The translations under genes and the position numbers were made by a program. From RYN-230 sp963813975 (GTDB lineage Bacteria; Actinomycetota; Actinomycetes; Streptosporangiales; Streptosporangiaceae): a stretch of DNA of 64,000 nt. Where the stretch lies: assembly GCA_963813975.1 (NCBI GenBank), contig CAWFAP010000008.1, positions 682,001 through 746,000 on the forward strand. Reading direction: 5' to 3'. Below, piece after piece: positions 40,362-48,188 of the stretch (positions are counted from its first letter, which is position 1; every line of letters starts with the position of its first letter). Under the pieces are notes generated by a model. It saw nothing but the letters and a program-made list of their open reading frames with translations. It was not told where the DNA came from and did no database searches.

Positions 40362-41720
40362 ATGGCTCAACCGGCCGGAGATGCTCATTGCCTGGTGGTC
40401 ATCTTGGCACCGCGCCAAGGTGACGGGACGACGTTGTGCCGCGCATCTCCCGCCACTGGTCATGAGGCGGTCTGTGCTCTGCCCACGATGGTCGTAAGCG
40501 CTGAGCCGGGCATGGATGAAGTGGTCCGGGGTGTGAGCCGCTTGGTCGAGGCGCCGGTGACGCTGCTCCGCGCCAATGCCGGAGCATGGAATGCCAACTT
40601 CGACACCACGGCCATGATTGTGGAGATCGGCCCGCTGACCAGGGAGCCCCGCGGATTCCGCTGGGTGCTGGTCAGCGAGTCCGACGCCCAGACCGTCGAT
40701 CCGGCCTGGGCGCGTGACTCGATGCGCTCCTGGACCCGGGAGCGCGTGGCCGGCTGGTCGGATCTGCGGCCGCAGTGGTCCCGGCCGGGATGGCTGGCTG
40801 AGGCAGCCCAGTGGATGCGCAGGCACATGACGGCGGCGGGGTACGGGGACCCGGAGGTCCCGCGAATTCACCAGTTGTGGGGCATCTCGGTGGTGCTGTC
40901 TGCTGATTCCCGTACCGGCCGGGCCTTCCTGAAATGCAGTGGCGACCGGTTCAGGCACGAGGGCCGGGTGACCCAGGCGCTGGCTGACCGCTCGCCGGGG
41001 TACCTTCCCGATGTCCTGGCCATCGAGCCGGACCGCGGCTGGATGCTGATGCGTGACCTCGATGCGCCACTCCTCGGTGATCAGCCGGAACCGGAGTGGG
41101 CGCTCGGGCTGGACGCCCTGGCGGCCCTGCAGCAGATGTGGCTCGGGCGCTCCGATGAGCTACTCGCCGCAGGTGCCGAACCGCGGCCGCTCAGCCAGCT
41201 CGCCGAGTGGGTGCAAGGCACGGCCCTGGATGCGGGCCTGATGGGCCGCTTTGCCCCCGAGCTGCACGATGCCTGGCTGGCGGCCGCGCCCGCGATGGCC
41301 GAGGCGTGCCTTACCCTGGACCGGATCGGACCGGGTCCTTCCCTCGTCCACGGCGACTTTCATCCGTGGAATGTGGCGGCAGGCCACGCGGGGACGCGGA
41401 TCTTCGACTGGACTGACGCGGCGGTGAGCCATCCGTTCCTGGACCTGGTCACCTACGTCATGCGCACCGGCGATCCGGCCCGGCGCCGTCAGCTGCTCCG
41501 CCGCTACCTGGGCCTCTGGTCCGGGTACTTGTCATCGCACGATCTGCAGGCGGCCGGCCAACTCGCCCTCGTGGTTGGTGCGCTCTACCAGGCCTACAAC
41601 TACTGGGAGCTAATCCCCACGGTCATGCCCGATGACCTCGCGCACCTGCGCGACGGTGACGTCCAATGGCTGCGGCGGGCCCTGGACCGTTTGGATCATG
41701 GCATCGGCGGAGCATATTAG
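40362..41720 (+). CDS. APH/choline-kinase-family phosphotransferase with extra N-terminal domain
   Basis: A 452-residue protein. Residues about 130-430 form an aminoglycoside-phosphotransferase fold: catalytic loop SLVHGDFHPWNVAAG and metal-binding IFDWTDAAVSHPFLDL. The first about 115 residues look like a separate alpha/beta domain (HCLVVILAP and EPRGFRWVLVSESDA), Nudix-like in layout but with no Nudix box. Substrate unknown; many actinobacterial members phosphorylate sugars, alcohols or macrolides. The ATG at 40362 has AGGA about 10 nt upstream; a frame extending to 40239 is possible. Confidence 0.8.
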   Translation: MAQPAGDAHCLVVILAPRQGDGTTLCRASPATGHEAVCALPTMVVSAEPGMDEVVRGVSRLVEAPVTLLRANAGAWNANFDTTAMIVEIGPLTREPRGFRWVLVSESDAQTVDPAWARDSMRSWTRERVAGWSDLRPQWSRPGWLAEAAQWMRRHMTAAGYGDPEVPRIHQLWGISVVLSADSRTGRAFLKCSGDRFRHEGRVTQALADRSPGYLPDVLAIEPDRGWMLMRDLDAPLLGDQPEPEWALGLDALAALQQMWLGRSDELLAAGAEPRPLSQLAEWVQGTALDAGLMGRFAPELHDAWLAAAPAMAEACLTLDRIGPGPSLVHGDFHPWNVAAGHAGTRIFDWTDAAVSHPFLDLVTYVMRTGDPARRRQLLRRYLGLWSGYLSSHDLQAAGQLALVVGALYQAYNYWELIPTVMPDDLAHLRDGDVQWLRRALDRLDHGIGGAY

Positions 41721-41839
41721 ATCTGCAGCGCCCTCCCGCCAGGCCAGCCGGGCACTGACCAGCCCCCGGCGGCCTCGGGTAGAGGGGCGCACGGCAGGGT
41801 AGTGAGCGCAGGAGCATCCGAGACGTGACCGGAGGACTG

Positions 41840-42874
41840 ATGGAGTACCGGCTGCTGGGCAGCAGCGGATGCGCGGTGTCCGCGCTCGCCCTCGGCACCC
41901 TGACCTTTGGCAACGAGACCGACCAGGACGCCTCGTTCGCCCAGCTGGACCGCTTCACCGAGGCAGGCGGCACGCTGGTGGATTCCGCGGACGTTTACGC
42001 GGACGGCCGGTCCGAGGAGATCATCGGGCGCTGGCTGGCGGCCCGGCCGGGGCGTCGCGAGAGCGTCGTGCTGGCCACCAAGGGCCGGTTCCCCACCGAC
42101 GACACCCCGAACGGGCACGGGCTGTCCCGCCAGCACCTGGCGCTGGCCCTGGACGCGTCGCTGCGCCGGCTGGGCACCGAGACCATCGACCTGTACCAGG
42201 TGCACGGCTGGGACCCGCTGACCCGGATCGAGGAGACGCTCCGGTTCCTGGACGACGCGGTGCGCGCCGGGAAGATCAACTACGCCGGGCTCTCAAACTT
42301 CACGGGCTGGCAGGTGCAGAAGGCAGTGGACACCGCGGAGGCCCGGGGGCTGTCCGCGCCGGTGTCCCTGCAGCCGCAGTACAACCTGCTGGCCCGGGCC
42401 ATCGAGTGGGAGATCGTGCCCGCCTGCCAGGACGCCGGGCTGGGCCTGCTCGCTTGGTCCCCGCTGGCCAGCGGCTGGCTGACCGGCAAGTACCGGCGCG
42501 GCGAGCCGCCCGCGCCGGGCACCCGGGTGGTGGAGAACGCCGACGAGGGCATGCGGATCTGGAACCAGCGCGGCGGCTCCGAGCAGACCTGGCAGGTCCT
42601 CGACGCGGTCCGCAAAATCGCCGGGAGCCACGGCGTCTCGATGGCCCAGGTCGCCATCGCCTGGGTGCTGGCCCGGCCCGCGGTCTCCTCGGTGATCCTC
42701 GGCGCCCGCTCCCTGGAACAGTTCACCGACAACCTGGCCGCCGCCGGTCTCCAGCTGACCAGCGAGGAGATGCAGCTGCTGGACGAGGCGAGCGAGCCAC
42801 CCGCGCCCGACTACCCCTACGGTGAGCCCGGCCAGTCCCAGCGCAGCCGCCGCCTCCGCGGCGGGAGGTTCTGA
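41840..42874 (+). CDS. aldo/keto reductase
   Basis: A 344-residue NADPH-dependent TIM-barrel reductase. The tetrad is visible: Asp and Tyr in DSADVYADGRSEEIIG, Lys in VVLATKGRF and His in DLYQVHGWDP. C-terminal cofactor-binding residues occur in SSVILGARSLEQFTDNLAA. Closest in style to the AKR subfamily of plasmid/oxidative-stress reductases (YajO/Tas-like). ATG 41840 with GGAGG upstream is chosen over the GTG at 41825. It converges with an SLT-type gene, with a hairpin between them. Confidence 0.92.
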   Translation: MEYRLLGSSGCAVSALALGTLTFGNETDQDASFAQLDRFTEAGGTLVDSADVYADGRSEEIIGRWLAARPGRRESVVLATKGRFPTDDTPNGHGLSRQHLALALDASLRRLGTETIDLYQVHGWDPLTRIEETLRFLDDAVRAGKINYAGLSNFTGWQVQKAVDTAEARGLSAPVSLQPQYNLLARAIEWEIVPACQDAGLGLLAWSPLASGWLTGKYRRGEPPAPGTRVVENADEGMRIWNQRGGSEQTWQVLDAVRKIAGSHGVSMAQVAIAWVLARPAVSSVILGARSLEQFTDNLAAAGLQLTSEEMQLLDEASEPPAPDYPYGEPGQSQRSRRLRGGRF

Positions 42875-42948
42875 CCCCGCTCCCGGCCGGGATGCCCGGC
42901 GCGGGACGCTCGCTGATCCCTGGGTCGACGGGCTCACCGGGCCGGAAG

Positions 42949-42978
42949 CCAGCGGGCGGCGCGCACGCCGCCCGCTGG
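42949..42978. terminator. strong bidirectional terminator hairpin
   Basis: CCAGCGGGCGGCG (42949-42961) pairs perfectly over 13 bp with 42966-42978 around a CGCA loop, in the gap between the convergent aldo/keto reductase and the SLT-type gene A. Confidence 0.8.
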
Positions 42979-42982
42979 ACCC

Positions 42983-43504
42983 TCAGTACCAGCCGTAAGC
43001 CCGTTCGTGGTCCCACGCCACGCGTGGGCGCCCGTAGCGGCCCTTGATGTAGCGCAAGCCCCAGCGGATCTGGGTGGTGGCGTTGGTCCGCCAGTGGTTG
43101 CCGGCGCTGGCCATCTTGCTGCCCGGCAGCGCCTGCGGGATGCCGTACGCGCCCGAGTACGGGTTCCGGGCGTACTTGTTCCAGCCGCTTTCCAGGTTCC
43201 ACAGCTTCTGCAGCGGCGTCCACTGCCGCTTGCCCCAGCCGAAGTGGGGAATCATGCGCCAGGCGGTGTGGTAGGCGGCCTGGCGCTGTGAGATCGAGGC
43301 CGAGTCCAGGGTGGCTACGGGCCGGGAGGTGGCCGGGGCCACGGCGGCCGCCGCCGGCTGGGCCACGGCGGGCCGAGCGGTGGGCAGCGGGGCGGCGGGA
43401 GCGGCGCTGAGGGTGATGACCCCCGCGGTGACCGCGCTGCCCGCCGCGGTCAGGGCCAGAAGGAGTTTCGGATACGTGCGGAGAGACGTCCGTATGCGGG
43501 ACAA
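42983..43504 (-). CDS. secreted SLT/aggregation-promoting-factor-type protein A
   Basis: A 173-residue secreted protein. It has a signal peptide (KLLLALTAAGSAVTAGVITLSAAPA), a Pro/Ala linker, and a C-terminal lysozyme-like domain of about 75 residues: WTPLQKLWNLESGWNKYARNP, SGAYGIPQALPGSKMASAG and IRWGLRYIKGRYGRP, with the catalytic-type Glu in NLESGWN. Likely a transglycosylase acting on peptidoglycan. The start is a TTG at 43504. It is preceded by a leader RNA homologous to that of gene B. Paralogous to the gene at 43798. Confidence 0.87.
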   Translation of the reverse strand: MSRIRTSLRTYPKLLLALTAAGSAVTAGVITLSAAPAAPLPTARPAVAQPAAAAVAPATSRPVATLDSASISQRQAAYHTAWRMIPHFGWGKRQWTPLQKLWNLESGWNKYARNPYSGAYGIPQALPGSKMASAGNHWRTNATTQIRWGLRYIKGRYGRPRVAWDHERAYGWY

Positions 43505-43507
43505 AGG

Positions 43508-43670
43508 GAACCTTCGGTCGGCGCGGCATGGCGCGCTCGGCTGTCACCCGGGCACATGCCAGCTACCGGCGGAATCTGCAGGGAGGGGCAGCGGCGTACG
43601 GACGTGACGCAGGGGCAGGGCGTCAGGCGGCTCGATGGCGGCCATCTCGCACGCGGGGTGCTTGCGGGCC
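43508..43670 (-). ncRNA. candidate cis-regulatory leader RNA, copy A
   Basis: The 160 nt before gene A match those before gene B in blocks, in the same order: GCAAGCACCCCGCG, then GATGG-CGCC, GCCCTG-CCC, ACGCCGCTG-CC, GGT-GCTGG and TGTGCCC-GGGTG. The final GACCGAAGGTTC (43508-43519) holds the ribosome-binding GAAGG. Block conservation with variable spacers suggests a structured 5' leader or riboswitch. It lacks the canonical ydaO (c-di-AMP) core, so no family is assigned. Confidence 0.6.
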
Positions 43671-43722
43671 AACCATCCCGCAAACCCGCCGTAACCGTGA
43701 CCAAAACTGGCAATAAAGGTCA

Positions 43723-43738
43723 TATGAAATAGATCACA
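43723..43738 (-). promoter_or_regulatory. CRP-like binding site upstream of leader A
   Basis: On the minus strand TGTGATCTATTTCATA matches TGTGA-N6-TCACA with one mismatch. It is 70 bp upstream of the first conserved leader block; an equivalent site precedes leader B at 71 bp. In Mycobacterium, CRP (Rv3676) activates the muralytic gene rpfA through this type of site. Confidence 0.6.
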
Positions 43739-43744
43739 TGACGG

Positions 43745-43779
43745 GGCGGGGCGGCCCGGGATCGCCGGTCCGCCCCGCC
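43745..43779 (-). terminator. hairpin after SLT-type gene B
   Basis: GGCGGGGCGG (43745-43754) pairs with CCGCCCCGCC (43770-43779), 19 bp beyond the gene B stop. It separates gene B from the promoter and leader of gene A, so A and B are independent transcripts. Confidence 0.6.
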
Positions 43780-43797
43780 ATCGTGGCCGGCGGCTGG

Positions 43798-44559
43798 CTA
43801 GTACCAGCCGTCGGCCTGCTCGTGGGACCAGGCCCCGCACGGCGAGCCGTACACCGACCGGATGTACCCCAGGCCCCAGCGGATCTGGGTGGCCGCGCTG
43901 GTCTGCCAGTCCGCACCGGCGCTCGCCATCTTGCTGCCGGGCAGCGCCTGCGGGATGCCGAAGGCGCCGGACGACGGGTTGCTGGCCGAGACGTTCCACC
44001 CGCTCTCCGCGTTCCACAGCGGCTGCAGACAGCCGAACTGCGACGCGGACCAGCCGTAGGAGCCGAGCATCCCCTGCGCGATCTGCTGCGGCGAACCTGA
44101 GGGGGTGACCGGCTTCGCCGCGGCGGCCGGAGTAGCCGGCGCTTGCTGCTGCTGCGCGGCGGCGCGCGCCGCGGCCCGCGCCGCCGCCTTCGCAGCGGCG
44201 GCCGCCCGGGCCCGGGCTGCTTTCCGGGCCTCCTGGCGGGCGATGGCCTGGCGCAGGGCCGCCTGGCGGCCGGCCGCCTCGCCGGCCTTGAGGTCCTGCG
44301 CTGACTTGGTCAGCCCGTTGTCCCGGGCCGCCGCGCCGGTCAGGGTGCGGGCCCGTGCGGCCGACCCGGCGGCCGACCCGGCGAAGGAGGCGTCGGCGAC
44401 GCTCGCCGAGGCGGCCGGCGAGGTCCCCGGCCAGGCGGCCACGGTGCCCGCGGCGACGCCCGCCAGGGCCAGCGCCGAGCCCGCGGCGATGATCGTGATC
44501 TTGGGGGTCTTGGGATGGAGCGTCCTGCGATGCGAAGCCCGTCTGCTGAGGGACAACAT
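43798..44559 (-). CDS. secreted SLT/aggregation-promoting-factor-type protein B
   Basis: A 253-residue secreted protein: signal peptide (ITIIAAGSALALAGVAAGTVAAWP), a long Ala/Arg/Lys/Gln-rich helical stretch predicted as coiled coil (about 105-160), a Pro linker, then the same lysozyme-like domain as protein A: CLQPLWNAESGWNVSASNP, SGAFGIPQALPGSKMASAG and IRWGLGYIRSVYGSP. Two extra Cys may form a disulfide. The ATG at 44559 (or the next codon TTG, aligned with the start of gene A) directly follows the conserved GACCGAAGGTTC. The coiled coil absent from A suggests a distinct placement in the cell wall. Confidence 0.87.
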   Translation of the reverse strand: MLSLSRRASHRRTLHPKTPKITIIAAGSALALAGVAAGTVAAWPGTSPAASASVADASFAGSAAGSAARARTLTGAAARDNGLTKSAQDLKAGEAAGRQAALRQAIARQEARKAARARAAAAAKAAARAAARAAAQQQQAPATPAAAAKPVTPSGSPQQIAQGMLGSYGWSASQFGCLQPLWNAESGWNVSASNPSSGAFGIPQALPGSKMASAGADWQTSAATQIRWGLGYIRSVYGSPCGAWSHEQADGWY

Positions 44560-44725
44560 GAACCTTCGGTCGGGCGCGTGCGCGCCGTGAGTCTCCACCC
44601 AGGGCACAGACCAGCCACCAAGGGGCGGGGGCGGGTCAGCGGCGTCGGATGTGGCGCGGGGTCAGGGCGCCCGGCCGCTCGGAAGGCGGCGTCCATCACG
44701 TACGCGGGGTGCTTGCGGCACCCCA
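44560..44725 (-). ncRNA. candidate cis-regulatory leader RNA, copy B
   Basis: Homologous to leader A: GCAAGCACCCCGCG begins near 44717 (reading leftward), then the CGCCCTGACCC, ACGCCGCTGACC, GGTGGCTGG and TGTGCCCTGGGTGGA blocks, and GACCGAAGGTTC at 44560-44571 ending at the start codon. The GAAGG ribosome-binding site lies in the last block, so folding could hide it. No annotated RNA family is recognised with confidence. Confidence 0.6.
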
Positions 44726-44774
44726 CAATGCCCGAAATCACCATTTTCGGGGCCGGAACCGACGACGAGAACGC

Positions 44775-44790
44775 CATGAGAAGGATCACA
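44775..44790 (-). promoter_or_regulatory. CRP-like binding site upstream of leader B
   Basis: On the minus strand TGTGATCCTTCTCATG matches TGTGA-N6-TCACA with two mismatches. It stands 71 bp from the first conserved leader block, as at gene A (70 bp), although the sequence between differs. Confidence 0.55.
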
Positions 44791-44865
44791 CCGAAAGAAC
44801 CGTTTGGGCAATACAGGCCCTCGGTCACGAACCCATTCCGGGGCGGTTATGGTAGGCCCGGCTCC

Positions 44866-45861
44866 TCAGGCCAGGGCGGGGATGATCTCGCGGCCGTACG
44901 CGGCCAGCGTGTCGCCGGGCTGGTCGTGCATCAGGTACACGGCGAACTGATCCACGCCGATCCGGGCCAGCTCCCGCAGCCGGTCGACGTGCGCGGCGGC
45001 CGGCCCGAGCAGGCAGAACCGGTCCACGATCGTGTCCGGCACGAAGTCCGTGGACGGGTGCCCGGCCCGCCCGTGATGGGCGTAGTCGTATCCCTCGCGG
45101 CCCTTGATGTAGTCGGTCAGCTCGTGCGGTACCCCGCCGCCCTCGCCGTAACGGGCGACCAGGTCGGCGACGTGGTTGCCGACCATCCCGCCGAACCAGC
45201 GCAGCTGGTCCCGCTGGTGCTCCAGGTCGGTGCCGACGTACGCGGGCGCCGCCACGCAGATCGTGATCTCGTCCGGGTCCCGGCCGGCCGCGCGGGCCGC
45301 GGCCTGCACCGACCCCACCGTCCAGCGCGCGATGTCCGGGTCGGCGGTCTGCAGGATGAAACCGTCCGCCTGCTGCCCGACCAGGGCCAGCGCCTTAGGC
45401 CCGTAGGCCGCCATCCAGATCTCCAGCTGGCCGTCCCGCACCCAGGGGATACTGATCGGCGCGCCGTGCAGCATCACCTCGCGCCCCTCGGCCAGGCCCT
45501 TGATCACGTGCATCGCCTCGGACATGGTGGCCAGGCTGACCGGCTGCTGGCCGATGACCCGGCGGGCCGAGTCGCCGCGGCCGATGCCGCATACGGTCCG
45601 GTTGCCGAACATGTCGTTCAGGGTGGCGAACAGCGACGCGGTGACCGACCAGTCCCTGGTGCCCGGGTTGGTCACCATGGGCCCGACCATCAGCTCCGAG
45701 GTGGCCGCCAGGACCTGCGAGTAGATGACGAAGGGCTCCTGCCACAGCACGTGCGAGTCGAACGTCCAGCCGTACCGGAACCCCTCGCCCTCGGCCCGGC
45801 GCATGGTGTCCACCACACCGCGGGCCGGCGGGTCGGTCTGCAGGACCACCCCGAATTCCAT
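44866..45861 (-). CDS. LLM-class (F420-type) oxidoreductase
   Basis: A 331-residue TIM-barrel protein of the luciferase-like family. MEFGVVLQTDPPARGVVDTMRRAEGEGF is the start; RTVCGIGRGDSARRVIGQQP and LEIWMAAYGPKALALVGQQADGFIL contain cofactor contacts; RELARIGVDQFAVYLMHD closes the barrel. It resembles the TIGR03842 (CPS_4043) F420-type clade, often near hydantoinase genes. The operon with dihydropyrimidinase and a ureidopropionase-like gene suggests it reduces or oxidises a pyrimidine-type ring. F420 use is inferred from family, not proven by residues. Confidence 0.85.
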   Translation of the reverse strand: MEFGVVLQTDPPARGVVDTMRRAEGEGFRYGWTFDSHVLWQEPFVIYSQVLAATSELMVGPMVTNPGTRDWSVTASLFATLNDMFGNRTVCGIGRGDSARRVIGQQPVSLATMSEAMHVIKGLAEGREVMLHGAPISIPWVRDGQLEIWMAAYGPKALALVGQQADGFILQTADPDIARWTVGSVQAAARAAGRDPDEITICVAAPAYVGTDLEHQRDQLRWFGGMVGNHVADLVARYGEGGGVPHELTDYIKGREGYDYAHHGRAGHPSTDFVPDTIVDRFCLLGPAAAHVDRLRELARIGVDQFAVYLMHDQPGDTLAAYGREIIPALA

Positions 45862-45877
45862 CGGTTCCCCCTGTTTA

Positions 45878-45920
45878 GATCGGGTACTGGGTCAGATCAG
45901 GTACTGGTCAGATCAGGTAC
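45878..45920. repeat. tandem copies of the dihydropyrimidinase 3' end
   Basis: GATCGGGTACTGGGTCA (45878-45894), GATCAGGTACTGGTCA (45895-45910) and GATCAGGTAC (45911-45920) are consecutive, near-identical units. The last one encodes the final residues of dihydropyrimidinase; the earlier copies fill the gap to the next gene. Slippage duplication at the gene end is the simplest origin; an operator array is possible. Confidence 0.65.
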
Positions 45921-47314
45921 GCCGAGCGGTCACGGCGCAGGAACTGGCCGTGGCCGGTGCGGCCGTGGTACTCACCGCCGTCGATCACCAGCTCGCCCCG
46001 GGATAGCACGGTCCGTACCTGCCCGGTAATCCTGAACCCCTCGTAGGCCGAGTAGTCCACGTTCATGTGGTGCGTGGCTGCCGACAGGACCTGGGTGGCC
46101 CGCGGGTCGTACAGGACGATGTCGGCGTCCGAGCCGGGCGCGATGATGCCCTTGCGCGGGTAGAGCCCGAACATCCGGGCCGGCGTGGTGGCGGCCACCT
46201 CGACCCAGCGGGCCAGCGACAGCTCCCCGGCTACCACCCCCTGGTGCAGCAGGTCCATCCGGTGCTCGACTCCGGGGATCCCGTTGGGGATCTTGGAGAA
46301 GTCGCCGCGGCCCAGCTCCTTCTGCTCCTTGAAGCAGAATGGGCAGTGGTCGGTGGACACCACGGACAGGTCGTTGGTGCGCAGCCCGCGCCACAGCGAG
46401 CCCTGGTGCTCGCGGGGCCGCAGCGGCGGCGACGCCACGTACTTGGCCCCCTCGAAGTCCGGCCGGGCCAGGTCGTCCAGGGACAGGTAGAGGTACTGCG
46501 GGCAGGTTTCGGCGAACACGTTCTGGCCGGTGTCCCGGGCCTCGGCGACCGCGTGGAGCGCCTGCGCCGCCGACAGGTGCACGATGTACAGCGGCGAGCC
46601 GGTCACCGCGGCCAGCGTGATGGCCCGGTGGGTGGCCTCGGCCTCCAGCTCCGGCGGCCGGGTCAGCCCGTGCTGCACCGGGTCGGTCTTCCCGGCGGCC
46701 AGCGCCTGCGCGACCAGCTGGTCGATCGCGATGCCGTTCTCGGCGTGCATCATGATCACGGCGCCGGTCTCGGCCGCCCTGGTCATGGCGCGGACGATCT
46801 CCCCGTCGGTCGCGTAGAACACGCCCGGGTAGGCCATGAACATCTTGAAGCTGTTCACGCCCGCCCCGATGCAGGTCTCCATCTCCTTCAGGGTGGTGTC
46901 GTTGACGTCGGAAACGATCATGTGGAAGCCGTAGTCGACCACGCAGTGGCCGTCCGCCTTCTCATGCCACTTGTCCAGCGTGGCCAGCAGCGAGGTGCCC
47001 TTGGCCTGCACCGCGAAGTCCACGATCGTGGTCGTGCCGCCCCAGGCCGCGGCCCGGGTCCCGGTCTCGAATGTGTCCACCGAGAAGGTGCCGCCGAACG
47101 GCATCTCCATGTGGGTGTGCACGTCGATGCCGCCGGGCAGCACGTACAGGCCGTTCGCGTCGATGACCCTGGTTCCGCCGGCCGCGGCCCAGGACGCCGC
47201 GGTCTCGCTGCCCGGGGCGGCGAGCGCGCTGATCTTCTCCCCCTCGACCAGCACGTCCGCCGGCGTGGCGCCCGTCGGCGACACCACCGTGCCACCCCGG
47301 ATGAGGAGGCTCAT
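45908..47314 (-). CDS. dihydropyrimidinase / D-hydantoinase
   Basis: A 468-residue cyclic amidohydrolase with a complete binuclear metal centre: His66 and His68 (DVHTHME), the carboxylated Lys157 (NSFKMFMAY), His190 (MMHAENG), His246 (VHLSAAQ) and Asp323 (STDHCPF). Length and motifs match DHP/hydantoinase (second step of reductive pyrimidine degradation) rather than allantoinase. The ATG follows AAGGAGG. It is flanked by a ureidopropionase-like gene upstream and the LLM gene downstream on the same strand. Confidence 0.93.
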   Translation of the reverse strand: MSLLIRGGTVVSPTGATPADVLVEGEKISALAAPGSETAASWAAAGGTRVIDANGLYVLPGGIDVHTHMEMPFGGTFSVDTFETGTRAAAWGGTTTIVDFAVQAKGTSLLATLDKWHEKADGHCVVDYGFHMIVSDVNDTTLKEMETCIGAGVNSFKMFMAYPGVFYATDGEIVRAMTRAAETGAVIMMHAENGIAIDQLVAQALAAGKTDPVQHGLTRPPELEAEATHRAITLAAVTGSPLYIVHLSAAQALHAVAEARDTGQNVFAETCPQYLYLSLDDLARPDFEGAKYVASPPLRPREHQGSLWRGLRTNDLSVVSTDHCPFCFKEQKELGRGDFSKIPNGIPGVEHRMDLLHQGVVAGELSLARWVEVAATTPARMFGLYPRKGIIAPGSDADIVLYDPRATQVLSAATHHMNVDYSAYEGFRITGQVRTVLSRGELVIDGGEYHGRTGHGQFLRRDRSAYLI

Positions 47315-47345
47315 GGCTGCACCTCCTTCCCCGGCCCTAGCCGGC

Positions 47346-48188
47346 TCACGGCTGCACCAGCGGCCCGTACTGGTCCGGGCGGCGGTCCCGGTAGAACTGC
47401 CACAGGTCCCGCACCTCAGCCAGCTGGTCCATGTTCAGGTCGCGGACGATCACGTCGTCGCCGGTGTCGGACGCGGCCTCGCCGACCAGCTGGCCGCGCG
47501 GGTCCACGAAGTAGGTCTGGCCGTAGAACTCGTTGTCGCCCAGGGGTTCGACGCCGACCCGGTTGATCGCGCCGATGAAGTACTCGTTGGCCACCGCGGC
47601 GGCGGGCTGCTCCAGCCGCCACAGGTACTGTGACAGGCCGCGGCTGGTCGCCGACGGGTTGAACACGATCCGGGCGCCGGCCAGGCCGAGCGCCCGCCAG
47701 CCCTCCGGGAAGTGCCGGTCGTAGCAGATGTACACGCCGATCCGGCCGACCGCGGTGTCGAAGACCGGGTAGCCCAGGTTGCCGGGCCGGAAGTAGAACT
47801 TCTCCCAGAACCCTTTGACCTGCGGCAGGTGGGTCTTGCGGTACTTGCCGAGGTAGGTGCCGTCGGCGTCGATCACCGCCGCGGTGTTGTAGTACAGCCC
47901 GGGGTGCTCCTCCTCGTACATGGGCACGACCAGGACCACCGAGTGCTGGCGGGCCAGCTCGCACATGAGCTCGGTGGTCGGGCCGCTGGGGATGGCCTCG
48001 GTGTAGGAGTAGTAGTCGGCGTCCTGCACCTGGCAGAAGTACGGCCCGTAAAACAGCTCCTCCAGGCAGACGACCTGGGCACCGGCCGACGCGGCCCGGC
48101 CGATCGCGTCGGCCGAAGCCCTGATCATGGACTCCTTGTCACCCGTCCACTGCTGCTGGATCAGCCCGGCCCTGATGATCTCGGCCAC
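47346..48188 (-). CDS. nitrilase-superfamily N-carbamoyl amidohydrolase (beta-ureidopropionase-like)
   Basis: A 280-residue carbon-nitrogen hydrolase. The Glu-Lys-Cys triad is in CLEELFYGPYF, GKYRKTHLPQ and GVYICYDRHFPEGWRALG. The sequence after the Cys (ARIVFNPSATSRGLSQYLWRLEQPAAAVAN) resembles beta-ureidopropionase and N-carbamoylputrescine amidase. In a cluster with dihydropyrimidinase it would cleave N-carbamoyl-beta-alanine-type products. The GTG at 48188 with GAGGGGAG upstream is chosen; the gene overlaps the permease 3' end by 50 bp. Confidence 0.9.
   Translation of the reverse strand: MAEIIRAGLIQQQWTGDKESMIRASADAIGRAASAGAQVVCLEELFYGPYFCQVQDADYYSYTEAIPSGPTTELMCELARQHSVVLVVPMYEEEHPGLYYNTAAVIDADGTYLGKYRKTHLPQVKGFWEKFYFRPGNLGYPVFDTAVGRIGVYICYDRHFPEGWRALGLAGARIVFNPSATSRGLSQYLWRLEQPAAAVANEYFIGAINRVGVEPLGDNEFYGQTYFVDPRGQLVGEAASDTGDDVIVRDLNMDQLAEVRDLWQFYRDRRPDQYGPLVQP

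Noticed and set aside
43508..43670. Assignment of the leader RNAs to the ydaO (c-di-AMP) riboswitch
   Set aside because: The conserved GGGGTGAA and CCGTCAGCTAACC-type core segments could not be found on the coding strand, so no family name is given.
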